Source: Morchella semilibera
Lineage: Eukaryota > Ascomycota > Pezizomycetes > Pezizales > Morchellaceae
Assembly (NCBI GenBank): GCA_009192285.1
Contig: WBVU01000005.1
Location: 1,124,768-1,188,767, forward strand
Direction: 5' to 3'
DNA length: 64,000 nt
Shown here: positions 1 to 11,025 of the stretch, piece by piece
Layout of the letters: every line of letters begins with the position of its first letter
How positions within the stretch are numbered: position 1 is the stretch's first letter
Program-made: the position numbers and the translations under genes
The notes under the pieces: model-generated
The model's input: only the letters and a program-made list of their open reading frames with translations
The model's database searches: none
Told to the model about the DNA's origin: nothing

Positions 1-437
1 CTCACCGCGCGGTACATGCACGACTCCTTGCTAGAGCTCCCGGGGCAGCAGTATGACGGCGTACGGTTAGGGCTGATGCCGTGGCAGAGCAAGACCCGCA
101 CGGTCGCCACCGTGACGGCGTCAGCCTCCCTCAGTTGGAGAAGCTCCGGGAGCCGGTCCTGGAGGTGAGTACGAAGGCGCTCCTGTCCGTCTGGGATGAT
201 GGTGGCCGGGCAGATCGCCAAGGCGATTGCGCGCTCGAGGGTGATGGGGCGGCACTGGGCGGCAGCCCACATGGCGATGCCCTCCACATCAGCTGCGAAT
301 CGGTGGGTGAGCTCCCGGGCGAGGAGTGTGTGGAGGGCGCGACAGCTGCGGGAGATGAGGGAGAGCTCTCGCGGGGCAGCATATTCGCCAATGATTAGCA
401 TGAGCTCAATGGGGAGCGCGGGGTTAAAAAATGTCAT
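1..437 (-). CDS. F-box / ankyrin protein, 5' part (runs off window)
   Basis: Reading the minus strand from the ATG at 437 gives an open frame to the window edge with no stop (about 145 codons). The first 40 residues look like an F-box: a Leu-Pro-x-Glu-Leu start (ALPIELMLIIGEYAAPREL), then a Ser-Leu-Ile-Ser-Arg-Ser-Cys-Arg-Ala-Leu-His stretch. F-box proteins normally couple substrates to SCF ubiquitin ligases through Skp1. Further on, LLCHGISPN resembles the end of an ankyrin repeat, and MYRAV at the edge looks like the start of the next. The gene at 6221-7029 has the same order of motifs, so the two are probably paralogues. I chose the ATG at 437 because it places the F-box close to the N-terminus. 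The 3' end is outside the window. The overlapping frames on both strands here are shadows. Family assignment is by motif only. Confidence 0.65.
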   Translation of the reverse strand, partial: MTFFNPALPIELMLIIGEYAAPRELSLISRSCRALHTLLARELTHRFAADVEGIAMWAAAQCRPITLERAIALAICPATIIPDGQERLRTHLQDRLPELLQLREADAVTVATVRVLLCHGISPNRTPSYCCPGSSSKESCMYRAV

Positions 438-1792
438 GGTGGTCATTGTTGTTGTTGGTGGTGTGGGGGGGTGGGGTTCAACGGTGAGGGTTTGTTTGGC
501 GGGGGAGAAGTTGTTCAGGCGCGCGCACACGCACACACGAAAGCACCGCTGATTGGTTATCTAGCAAGGCTGTCCAGGATGCGTTGGTGGGTAACAACAA
601 CTCTGCCACAGAGCTAGAGCACTTGGAACTAATAAAACGAGCACTACACGAGCTCCATAAAATTGTAAAAATAGAATTTTTACTGCGTTCACTGGATATA
701 CTCTGGGATCGATGTTGTCTCGGGTAATTGCAAGCCCTATGGTCTAATTAGTGACTGGTACATTAAGCAAGAGTTCGTTAACCTCACCGCCGCGAGTAGC
801 GACTCAATTCCAGATCTGACACGGCGCTTGTCACAAGCGTTGTGTCTATTCAGATGAGAATAGCTTAAGAAACATCGGTAAGGGAAAGGTCAACTTGATC
901 TGGATCTCGTTGGGCAAAACACGGCAAAGCATTTCCGACCGTGTGTGGAAACTAGCATCTGCGTAAATTCAGCAGAGGGAATTAGCATTTATCGTCCGGG
1001 GTAAGGGAAGAAGCCTCTTCTTTTATCTTATCGAAACTAGCTCTCCGTACATGCTCTTTCACCCAGCCCACATAATCCGGGCACCACCGAGGGAGCGGGA
1101 CTAGGAAAAACCACTTAGTACCCAGAGCAGCGCGGTGGTCAATCAATCGCAGGACCAGGTGTAGTATCGCTCGAGGAGGATAGCAACCACATATCTCTAA
1201 CTGAGGTCTACGCTTCCAATCCGCGGTTTCGACTTCAGCCCTTGAGGATACTCCAAGACAGGCAGCTTAAATTAACCGGGGGAGGTCGGGCAGCACCCCA
1301 GGAAAACGCACTCTTCCGCGCGCCGGGGGTGTCGTGGAATATGGTCTTAGGGTAGAGGTAGTGCAGAGAGGGGGCTTGTAGAGTGGAAGCGTGGTAGGCA
1401 GTCATTGCGTTGGAGTAGGGGGTCGGTGGGAGCGTGGAGACTTCCTTTCTAATTACCATCCTATAGCATGAACACCACCGAGAAGCTAACAGATAAGTAC
1501 TTTCAGGATATAGACGACTTTTGCACCTTTTTCTCGTTCCCTTTTTTATTTTTTTCGTTAACCTGTCCTGAGGTTTGGTTTGAGAAGATGTTTTCAAGGA
1601 ATGTTGCGGAACACAATTTGCGGGTGTTTTGATTAAAAACGTGACGGGCGAGGAAGCGCTAGAGCGCTCGGAATACATTAAGGAGGATGGTTGTAGGAGT
1701 TGTAGGAGTTGTAGCCCACATATCGCGATAAATCTTGGAAAATGTTTCCTAGTATCAGCGTTGAATAAAACGCCATGATTTTAGTTACTATC
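438..1792. other. Gene-free stretch upstream of the first 5S gene
   Basis: The divergent flank of the F-box gene. It begins with GT-rich low-complexity sequence (about 435-480) and a CA/GC-alternating run near 525-540. One 147-codon minus-strand frame (1235-1678) starts with ATG, but its composition is unremarkable and I recognise no domain in it. I do not call it a gene. Confidence 0.4.
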
Positions 1793-1911
1793 GTGTTCGG
1801 TCATAGAACGATGAAAATTGGGCATCCCGTCCGCTCTGCCATACAAAAGCATCGTATCGCCCGGTCAGTACTGCAGTGGGTGACCATGTGGGAATCCCGG
1901 GTACCGAACTC
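1793..1911 (+). rRNA. 5S ribosomal RNA (copy 1)
   Basis: A 119-nt match to the eukaryotic 5S plan. The 5' end GTGTTCGGT pairs with the 3' end ACCGAACTC, with one mismatch, to form helix I. The conserved GGGCATCCCGTCCGCTCTG block and the GTGGGTGACCATGTGGGAA block are in the expected places. A TTTT run starting at 1912 fits RNA polymerase III termination. This copy is identical in sequence to copy 8. As in other filamentous ascomycetes, the gene is outside any rDNA unit visible here. Confidence 0.95.
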
Positions 1912-3398
1912 TTTTGTTTTGGTATTATTATTCGCGGTCCCCAATTCATGGATTACTTAAGTACTTCATACAGCCGTAGAACGATCCCGTATAATATTTA
2001 CCAGCAGGCGGCGCATTACGGGCAGTGCGGCAATCTCCTGGCCTGAATCCCGAAGGCTTGGCGTCTGGGCTAGGGTTCAACCCGACAGCGCCTTACACCA
2101 AGGAAATACATGTAAGCTCGTCCACACTACTAACCGCTGTCCCTCAAACCCAAACCCACAAGTCGTCATGGCCTTCGTATCAGGACAGCTCTGCCTACTT
2201 ATTTAAACCTCCTCTCCGGAAATGAGATTCGTCCTTACCCCCGCCGGATTCGTATCGCAATGGCTACTTTGTAAGTAAGCTAATTCAACGGAACAGGAAA
2301 GCTACCTGCTTTTCTCAAGTTTGTCCTCATGGCCGAGAGCAGAAGGGTTGGGGGCCGGTCCCTAGACCTTTTTATACACTTACCTTACCCCCTAGGGGGT
2401 CCCGCCAAGCTCACGGCCGGGCGAATGCAGTAACCACCGGGAATCCGAAAGTTTGCTTTGTCCTCACTTTATCGAGAAGAGCGACGCAATACCCTAGGAG
2501 TGGGATGTTGTACCCCGCCTCCTGGTGTACTTAATTTACGCCTCCCGTTTCTATCCGCGAGCCACTCCCGGAGAGCACCACAACATACATAACAGTACTC
2601 TAATATATCACGATCATACACGGCAGTCCCACCTCACGCGTCCCCACCCACCGAGATCCGACTTCCATACCCCCTACGCGATCCGCCAACTCAGCTCTAC
2701 AATACCTACCCACCACACACCCACGATCTGCGAGCCTCGACGCGGTGCCCGTTATCCCGGGGGTGCGCACGTACGGCTGTCAATATATACACCACTTTCG
2801 CCGCAAACGCCAAGTACGTACACCCCCGACGCAGACATACCTGTATGTTGGGCGCGGACCCGACGAGTCAGACCCACTTACTTGGCGAATTCCGGCGAAC
2901 AAGGCCTCCATCTCGGGCGAGCTGGCAGACCCATGAGGGTGGACGCCATGCAGTCCAATCGCAACCCACAATTTGGCTTTGCCCTGTTCCAGGACCGGAC
3001 TCTTGGAGGCGTGGGATTTCTGGTAGGTCCCTAGCCTGCCTTAATGGGTGGGGGGGGGGGGTGCTTCTTAGGTGTTGAAGGCCACGCCTGGTACCGTCCA
3101 TTGGCTAGTCCGGTTCTAGCATTACAAAAAACAGTGCATACAGGAAGACTGTTAGATATTGTATCTCAACTCCCGAAAGCGGTGGGGCCAGTAACACGCG
3201 AAACCACATACTTATCAAAAAACAGTCTTGATAGCCAGAGCACTCGATTGCTTGGCAGGTTCCTAGGTGCCAAGCCTTACCGACCAGGGACACCAGTATT
3301 AAAGGCCCTACTGCGAGGACCACGACAGAACCAAGGCCACACAGACCAGGTAGCTGAGCTGTCGATGTTGAAATCTCAAGGTGCCAAAAGTAAAAGTT
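1912..3398. other. Gene-free stretch between 5S copies 1 and 2
   Basis: No recognisable gene. Overlapping frames at 2525-3100 on both strands, the longest 169 codons, share the same GC-rich stretch and none shows a domain. Present are a perfect 14-bp palindrome (ACCCCCTAGGGGGT, near 2388-2401) and a G12 homopolymer at 3050-3061. Confidence 0.4.
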
Positions 3399-3517
3399 GA
3401 GTTCGGTACCCGGGATTCCCACATGGTCACCCACTGCAGTACTAGCCGGGCGATACGATGCTTTTGTATGGCAGAGCGGACGGGATGCCCAATTCTCATC
3501 GTTCTATGACCGAACAC
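3399..3517 (-). rRNA. 5S ribosomal RNA (copy 2)
   Basis: A 119-nt 5S gene on the minus strand with intact helix I ends. A TTTT run lies just downstream (complement of 3391-3396). Sequence class B: AGAATTGGGC and CAAAAGCATC variants. It is identical to copy 6, although the two lie in different clusters. Confidence 0.95.
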
Positions 3518-3529
3518 GTCAAATAGCAT

Positions 3530-4539
3530 CCCTCAACTCTACTTAGCCAGAGTGATGAAATGCAGCTCATTGGTGACTCAGTGTGCAAGGTGGGGCATGA
3601 CAATTGACTTTAATGCCCGAACGGGGCAAAAGAAATATGACTAATATGGGATTTATCTACAAAAGAGGCGTATCCTCTCCCCTTCCCAAAAAGAAGAAAA
3701 TTTTGCTTATCAAATAATAGAACCTCCATAAAAATCTGATTGCCTAAGGGATACGAAGTTTTTTTTTTTTGGACCAGGGGGGAATAAGGTCCGATTGGTA
3801 TATTAGTCCCTTTTCTTATTGCGTATCCACCAGAAAGAAGTACCAAATGTCTTTTTGTTTTATGCAGAAGAGTCTTATAGAGTCTTGCCGCGAATGATGG
3901 CCCATCGCCGTGATGATTCACGCGCCGTTTTTCTCGCCAACGACATCCGGAGAAGCCGGATATGTCATTATGTCATTGCCGAGTGGACCACCATTCGCAC
4001 AGACTGACCCCCCCCCCCCCCGAACACGGAAAGGATTCCTCTTGACCGGCTACGGTATGCATTTACAGTCATAAAAATGTTTTTACGCATGAAAAAACCT
4101 GTCGACCGGATGGCAAAAGAGTTCGGTACCCGGGATTCCCACATGGTCACCCACTGCAGTACTAGCCGGGCGATACGATGCTTGTGTATGGCAGAGCGGA
4201 CGGGATGCCCAAGTTTCATCGTTCTATGACCGAACACGGCAGGGACTGCTCTTCACCCCCTGTTAAACAGAGTAATGAAATCCTACAGTTCATCGGCGAC
4301 TCAGTGTTTCTGAAACGTCCAAGGTGGGGCACGTCAATTAACAATGGGTAAGAAAATAAGGCTATTATGGGATTTATCCTGCAAAAGAGGCGTATACGAG
4401 CTTTTTTTTGGCGAAAAGGAATAAAGTTGGTGTGGTTTGTATATTAGTTTCTTATTTATGAGAAATAAATATTGGAGGGTTTTTTTTTACCCGTTTGGGC
4501 GCTCTAGTGGTGAAAACACCTGTGACCGGAGAAGCAAAA
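3530..4539. repeat. Locally duplicated flanks around 5S copies 2-4
   Basis: Sequence beyond copy 2 (about 3537-3690: AGTGATGAAAT, GACTCAGTGT, AAGGTGGGGCA, ATGGGATTTATC, CAAAAGAGGCGTAT) recurs beyond copy 3 (about 4265-4395). The 35 bp on the other side of copy 3 (CCTGTCGACCGGATGGCAAAAG) recurs, slightly diverged, beside copy 4. The three 5S genes were therefore multiplied together with their flanks, then diverged. Within it are a C14 homopolymer (4008-4021) and an A/T-rich tract near 3740-3775. There is no protein gene. Confidence 0.7.
4119..4237 (-). rRNA. 5S ribosomal RNA (copy 3)
   Basis: Full-length 119-nt 5S gene with intact terminal helix and internal conserved blocks. A TTTT run follows its 3' end on the minus strand. 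Sequence class C (AAACTTGGGC, CACAAGCATC), identical to copy 7. Confidence 0.95.
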
Positions 4540-4658
4540 GAGTTCGGTACCCGGGATTCCCACATGGTCACCCACTGCAGTACTAGCCGGGCGATACGAT
4601 GCTTATGTATGGCAGAGCGGACGGGATGCCCAACTTTCATCGTTCTATGACCGAACAC
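4540..4658 (-). rRNA. 5S ribosomal RNA (copy 4)
   Basis: Full-length 119-nt 5S gene, unique in this window (AAAGTTGGGC and CATAAGCATC variants). It lies 421 bp from copy 3, and the DNA beyond its 3' end (complement of about 4505-4539) matches the same flank of copy 3. A TTTT run follows the 3' end. Confidence 0.95.
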
Positions 4659-6220
4659 GTGAGCATGTGGAATATTTTCGTTGGTAAATGTCTGTCTGTA
4701 TTACATGTCACCACGGGGGGAAATTGTTCGCCCACCACCGAGTGGTCGAGCAGCCCATCTTTATAGGAGGAGCAGCGATTCATCGGCGGCATGGCTCCCT
4801 CTACCCCTCCAGGTTTGACATTAAACCTTCCATCCACTTTCGCTACCAAGTATTCCATCAACCCCTTCTTGCACATCTTCATCCGGCACCCATATGGGCG
4901 CACCCCTTGGTCAAGCGGGAACCTGAGATAGCACAGCAGTTTAGCTCATAGTGGAGGACCCACCACCAATCATAGGCCACCGACCACAGAGGAAGAGGAA
5001 ACTATTATACCTCAACCTTTGTCATTCTCCTCCTAGTAACCTACTCGGCCATAGTGGAGTGATTTTCTACCTTAATCCCTTTCAGAGGTGTCGCTTTGCC
5101 CTGGGGAAAGCGGGATTGTAACGCCGATTAACCAAATGTGCAGTAGAGCTTACTGTAGTTTTGTATTCCCCCCAGTATTTCCTTTAGTGCCGAGGAAGAT
5201 CGCGCGCTCCACCTCGGTGTGGGGGAGGTAAGTACTTAAGATTTCGCCGTAACCAATGGGTTGCATGCGCGTGCGAAGAATCAATCCATCAATCTAATGC
5301 GTGGCGCAGTCGCTTTGCGAGTCAATGGCCCGACTTTTCTTAGGGTTATCATTTTTATAGGAAGTTCGGAGTCCAGATATCTCACCAAGGTAGTGGTACA
5401 TCACCGGAGTAGGAGCTTATAAGGAATAGACAGGTTAATAAAGGAGCGGCATTATGTCGGCACGGGATTAACGATATAGATATATTACTTAGGTTCTATA
5501 ATCTTTGCCACATCCTGAATCGAGTTTGGTTTATCTAATATGAAGTCCAGCCTGACATACATACCGGAAGACATCGGTTAGCACCGCTCATGGCAAGGGA
5601 AATGGGTGAGGATTTTGGCCGCATATGAAGTACATTAAGTTAAGCAATGTAGTCTCCGGGAGTCACGGTGCTCTACAACTCCACCAAAGGCAACGTCTCT
5701 AATTTCCAGATCTCTCAAAAAAATCCACAGAACAAGGGAGCCATCATATTCCTGATACCGTTATACGTAACAGGGGATTATCCTGTTATATTGACTACTC
5801 TGTAATACCTCCGTCTACCGCGGGTCCCCTGCGGCCTGCAAGAAACCAAAGTTTTGGTGAAATGGGAGTACTTACCAGAATTATAACTTTTCATCTCCCC
5901 CGATAGGGATATAGTCAGTCTATCCCTTATTTGTTCCCTACCTACCATTGATGGGTTTTTATAAGAGGGAAGATGCTAGAAGTAGCTGCGGCTTGGGATA
6001 TGGGTCAACCTTTTCTACATATCTCAACCCGTGGCGATACAATAGAGCCTTGCCTGCTTTGAACCCGCCCTGAAAGAAGATTCTCCTGGCAAACGCTCCA
6101 GAGATAAGGTTAAGATGAGTAAACCAGCCGCGATGTGGTCTTGGCAACCCTAACCCACCTCCGTGGGCCCGCGCCCTACTTCTGTTTCTACAGCGGGGTA
6201 ATCAGCACCGAACACGAACC
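4659..6220. other. Gene-free stretch
   Basis: Only short frames (under 90 codons) in no consistent strand or composition. Two of them (4637-4903 minus, 4688-4951 plus) overlap each other and have no recognised motif. I see no splice-linked coding exons, structured RNA or repeats here. Confidence 0.35.
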
Positions 6221-7029
6221 ATGAATACTCTATTACTTCCAAAATTATTATTATCTATCGGGGCCACCTTAGCACCCGCGATGTCTCCGTATTGAGCCGC
6301 ACCTGCCATACTCTCCATACCGTCTTTTCACAGATGCTCAAGAAGAAACACCGTGCCGATTTCGAGGAAATCATCCTTTGGGCAGCCCGAAACAACCGCC
6401 CTCTCCAGCTCAAAACGGCTCGCCCCTTGCTGCCACAGCAACCGGGTTCCGAGGTCAGAACACGAGTAGCGAATACTATCGGGCGGAGTCTCAGCGACGG
6501 ACTTGGGGAGGTGTTTGCCCACCCCGCCCCCCCACCCAAGCCTATCACGTCGGAGCAGATCGAAACACTCAAGCTGCTCCTGTCCAACGGTATCTCTCCT
6601 CTTGGGATCTACAAGTCAGGATGGGCCATTCTCAGAAAGTATGGGGAATCAATCATGCTCTATGCGGTGCAGCACGGGGATCTAGAGCTCGCGCAGTGGC
6701 TGCTAAAAAAGGCCGGTGCGGTGCTCTACGCGGATAACATATTTTTCAGGAATGGCGTTTCTCTGCTGGATCTTGCGAGGTATCGGAGGTTTCAGGTTCC
6801 CAGAGGGGAGAATGTGGAAGAGATCATAGGTCTTCTAGCGGATCATGACCTAAGGCCCGCGCACGGGCACCCCACCGACGAGGATCGGCAGGCTTTTGAA
6901 GATATACTTAAGAAATCATCAAACCAGTGGGAAGATATTGCATCTCTTCCAGCAAAAAGGCGAACGGTTAGTTCTTCCTCTCCTATTAGCCCGGGCGATG
7001 ATAAGCTTAGCGTAGTAGGAGCATTGTGA
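6221..7029 (+). pseudogene. F-box / ankyrin-like gene with a 5' frameshift
   Basis: The ATG at 6221 (context AACCATGA) opens an F-box start, MNTLLLPKLLLSIG, but that frame stops at about 6293. The continuation is one frame away: HLSTRDVSVLSRTCHTLHTVF from about 6265, which joins the long frame to the stop at 7029. A loss of one base (or gain of two) near 6262 explains this. The long part has weak ankyrin-like repeats: IETLKLLLSNGISPLG, then MLYAVQHGDLELAQWLLKKAG, then SLLDLARYRRF with EEIIGLLADHDL. The family and motif order match the gene at 1-437. The only in-frame ATG of the long frame is at 6334, after the F-box, so a shortened protein without the F-box could still be made. A splice that skips the lesion is possible but I found no good one. 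Confidence 0.6.
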
Positions 7030-8873
7030 TACCCAGGTACATGGGGCGGTTTGGCCCGGTGTAGAGGTTGGCAAGGATGAAACCCCACAACCATTCATTG
7101 ACCCTTGGCATGGCGTGGGGGGTGTTTATCCATGGAGGAGGAAGATGTGGAGTTAATACTCAGGATAGAGGTGAGAACCTCCTTCTTGGTGCTCTAACGG
7201 GCTAACTGTGGGCGAATATAAGCTTGCGGGACGAAGGTGCTCTAGAGGGATGGATTCCAGTCCCCTACTTTTAGCTCTGAGCCTGTGAACCCCCACATTC
7301 GTTTCCCGTGTAAGATTTTGTAGTTAAATAGTTTATATATTCTCCTGCAACCCATACTCGTTTATAGTAGCAACAGTAATTCTGTAACTGCCTGAATCTG
7401 TGCAAAGCCCACCCACCACCCCGTACTACCCGATGTCTGGATGTCGGCAAGCACTAAACGCCAAAGGATCTATTATTTATTTTTGCGGAATGTCGGAACA
7501 CCACGGTTTTGCTAACATACAGGGAATGACCAGTATTATAACACGGGCGGCCCAAGAAACTAGAGTTGGGAGAAGGTCGAGCTATATTACTAGCTTTGAA
7601 GCTATCCTAAGAATTAACCATCTATGGGAACAAACCCTCGATCTACGATTAATGGGACTATCGCGTAAAGCTATAGATGCGTTACAGAGTATATTTTATA
7701 AAATCTATAGTAGGATAAAATAAAATAAACATTAAGTACGTATTGAGGGCCTCTTACCTTTCGCAACGACAACGGGTAAAGATGGCAATTAGAAAGGTAG
7801 ATAGAATGAAATGGTTGTCAACTATTCCCTTAGAAGCTTACTTCAAGAATCTAATTAACCTGACCTATGTAGGCAAAAATATTTCTCCCAAAGGGCAAGC
7901 TCAAAACAACTCATTTAGGGTAAAGGGCATCTAAATCGGACATCAGTATTGGTCAATCCTATGCCGGCACGCCAATTTCGAGTTGCTGGTTTTGACCAAC
8001 AAACTCTGATAATGAACCCTTTGCGCTGAGAGATCCGCGGCCGGAGTCTCCCTTGACAGACTTAACTTAACCAGCCAAAGAATTATAAATCAAGGCTTGC
8101 AATTGGCTCCCAGGGAGCTGGCCAAACGCCTAATCAGTCCTCCACTCCTCCTATTCTCTGTAGATTGACTAAATGATGGCCTTTTTAGAAGGATTCTTCC
8201 ATAATGAACTTCAGGTAGCTGTGACTTGTGCCAAATCCGGAATGATTTAGCTAAGGTGTTGGTGCTTGCTAGAAGGATATTATTTCCTTTGGGGTCGAAC
8301 TTCCCCTCTCACCGAAAGGTAGTTGCTGATGATCGGTGACAAGCAATATCTAGCTCTATCCTACCCCATAATCAGTGAAAACCAATATAACGCCAAGGGA
8401 TGAGGAAACTGGATGCATACAGCGCGAACGGCCTAGTACCAAAGGAAACCTGTACCTACCAAGTTTTCGGAAATACAACCAGTATCGACGTCCACCTGGC
8501 TGCACCCCCGCCCCAAGCCCAGAAATTTTGCCTGCAGAGAAGACTACCTTAATGGAAGATGTAGATCTGGTTATCAAGGCATCATGGTACGGTCATTGTG
8601 TGTTTGTGAGCGGTTTGTTCCAACAGATACCTCTGTAAGCTCTACCAGAGCGTTTCAAGGAGATTTCGGGATGTAATGGAGGTACGGTGAGGAAGTACAG
8701 AGTAACATTCTAAGCTAGTATTTGTTGCTGCTTAATTGAGAGTGAGTTTTGTTGTATCGTATTAGGGCCGGTCGTACGAAATAGCGGTAATAGAATGTGA
8801 CTAATCATCCGCATGAAGGGGAAAAACCTTAACTCCACGGGCATTCGATCCAGAGGACGACAAAAAAAGACCT
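7030..8873. other. Gene-free stretch
   Basis: Two neighbouring plus-strand frames (7400-7723, 107 codons; 7743-7934, 63 codons) and an overlapping pair at 8356-8638 are present. None shows a recognisable domain or clear splice connection. I cannot exclude a small real gene at 7400-7723. Confidence 0.3.
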
Positions 8874-8992
8874 GAGTTCGGTACCCAGGATTCCCACATG
8901 GTCACCCACTGCAGTACTGACCGGGCGATACGATGCTTTTGTATGGCAGAGCGGACGGGATGCCCAATTTTCATCGTTCTATGACCGAACAC
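8874..8992 (-). rRNA. 5S ribosomal RNA (copy 5)
   Basis: Full-length 119-nt 5S gene. It has a private change in the 3' block (CCTGGGTACC where others have CCCGGGTACC) and GGTCAGTACTG rather than GGCTAGTACTG. A run of seven T residues follows a few bases after the 3' end on the minus strand, a strong polymerase III terminator. Confidence 0.93.
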
Positions 8993-10906
8993 GTTTTCAG
9001 CGATACCTTTTCTTCCCTTAGCTAGGATTGTGTAGTGGGTTGTGACGTAGCGTCCATGGCCACAGGGCCGCGATCATCAAATGTCACTCGATTTTTCAAG
9101 CCAAGACAGCGTCGCTAAAGACAAACCCCCGATAGTAGCATGAAAATTTCAACAGCCACTTGAAGATTTGGTAATAATTGGGTTACAACGGTAATAATTC
9201 CTAAACGCCCGAGCGAGGGGGGCTCGGGTGGCTAGGGATGTCGTCTGACATTTATTGTCTTTCATAGGGAAGGAGACTAATTGGAGACAATACCGGCAGG
9301 GTCTTTCTGCCTACGTATGACTTTTTGACAATGAACACTCATATAAGTTTTATTCCTTTACCCGTTCAAGCGATACTGGAAGCCTTCCCGTGGATTTTTG
9401 AATGTTTGTAGGGGTTCAAATGTGGTCCGTAAACCCCCCCAGGGGGTGTCTACAGGGTTGTTATGAGCTCTTTCTATGCAAGATCTGTAATTTATCTTCA
9501 AGGCTTCGAGTTTGAGCACCTCCAGAATATCCACGGGAAGGCTTCCACTTTTATGTAACCCGCCAGCAATGCTGCCGGACATCATACAACCTGTTCTCTC
9601 CCAGGAGCCGGATTGGGTCCCCCGCAACAAAAGCGAAACAAAAGGCGGGGGGAGGTTGGGAGACTTTACTCACTGCTTGCTACCTTGAGGTGGGGCGCGC
9701 CTAGTATGAGTTGTCGATGTCGGACGGAGAAAGTTGGCTGGGCAACAAAAAGAGTTCGGTACCCGGGATTCCCACATGGTCACCCACTGCAGTACTAGCC
9801 GGGCGATACGATGCTTTTGTATGGCAGAGCGGACGGGATGCCCAATTCTCATCGTTCTATGACCGAACACGCATGGAGTAATACTTTTTCCTCTCTTAGC
9901 TAGAATGGCGTAGTGGTTGTGACGTAGTGTTGTCCCTTGACCGACAAGTGCAGAACCCAGCAGCAGGGACCTCCGAAGGCCCCTGCAGTGAATATGACAA
10001 CTGTGACATTGCTTGATTCTTTAAAAGGCCCCCGGATAGGTTTATATACGAGCGCGGGGGTACCGGACTCCAAAAAAAAGCACGCCAAAAAACCAGCAGA
10101 CGGTAGACAGTAGACTAATGCCCAAAACCGGTAGCATAGTCCACCAACAGTGGAGTTAGTAGCGTCTTGGCTACGGATATACGGAAACACGGAGGATTTA
10201 CGTACAAAATCAAAGCTGTCTATCTAGTAGTAGAAGATATGGAAAAATATGGCCACTCGCGATTGTCTTCGTTGTTTTGATTCATAACCTCTCGCGATAG
10301 CTCCAACTAAGAGGACAAGTAGGGGGTAGGCGGACTTGTTGTATATGTATATACTAAATGCACAGATAAACATAGCCGCACATGCGTCGGCCATACTATC
10401 TACCAATATTTAATAGCAAAGGTGGTTGAGTCCGATGCCTTTATGGTTCGCCAATGGCCACAGGGCCGCGATCACCAAATGTCACTCGGTTTTTCAAGCC
10501 AAGACGGCCTCGCTAAACAGCCACTTGTAGATTTGATAATAATTGGGTTACAACGGTGATACTCTCTAAACGTTTGTGAGGGGGGCTTCGGGTGACTAGG
10601 AACGTCGCCTAACATTTATTATTTTTCATAGAAAGATAATACTAAGAGGGTCTTTTTGACTCTACATGTGACTTTTGACAATGAAGACTCATATAATCAA
10701 GAATTTTATGTAACCCGCTAGCACTGCTACTGGACATTATACAACCCGCTACTTTCCAGGAGACAGATTGGATCCCCCGCAACACAAGCCAAACAAAAGG
10801 CGGAAGGGGGGCGCTCGTCAAATTAGAGGACTTTACTCACCTTGAGGTGGGGTGAGCCTAGTATGAGCGATGTCAGGCAGAGAAAGTTGGCTCGGCAACA
10901 AAAAGA
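8993..10906. repeat. Tandem 5S-plus-flank units (copies 5-6-7)
   Basis: The interval between copies 5 and 6 matches that between copies 6 and 7. Shared anchors are CTTAGCTAG...TTGTGACGTAG beside the 5S gene (8999-9050; about 9889-9934), CCACAGGGCCGCGATCA (about 9059; about 10457), ATAATTGGGTTACAACGG (about 9174; 10538) and AGTTGGCTGGGCAACAAAA next to copies 6 and 7. The second unit carries about 515 extra bases (about 9935-10448) absent from the first, consistent with a later insertion; I see no clear inverted ends on it. No protein gene is supported. Confidence 0.75.
9752..9870 (-). rRNA. 5S ribosomal RNA (copy 6)
   Basis: Full-length 119-nt 5S gene, identical to copy 2 (class B). A TTTTT run follows the 3' end on the minus strand. 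Confidence 0.95.
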
Positions 10907-11025
10907 GAGTTCGGTACCCGGGATTCCCACATGGTCACCCACTGCAGTACTAGCCGGGCGATACGATGCTTGTGTATGGCAGAGCGGACGGGATGCCCAA
11001 GTTTCATCGTTCTATGACCGAACAC
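10907..11025 (-). rRNA. 5S ribosomal RNA (copy 7)
   Basis: Full-length 119-nt 5S gene, identical to copy 3 (class C). The downstream flank on the minus strand (TTTTTGTTGCC) matches that of copy 6. Confidence 0.95.

Noticed and set aside
1775-1960. Short protein frames containing GHRTMKIGHPVRSAI and VLQWVTMWES at nine places
   Set aside because: They are translations through the 5S rRNA genes (also at 3308, 3968, 4452, 8801, 9670, 10842, 13997 and 16120), not a protein family.
2525-3101. Overlapping frames up to 169 codons on both strands
   Set aside because: No strand is favoured, no domain is visible, and the composition follows a local GC-rich stretch.
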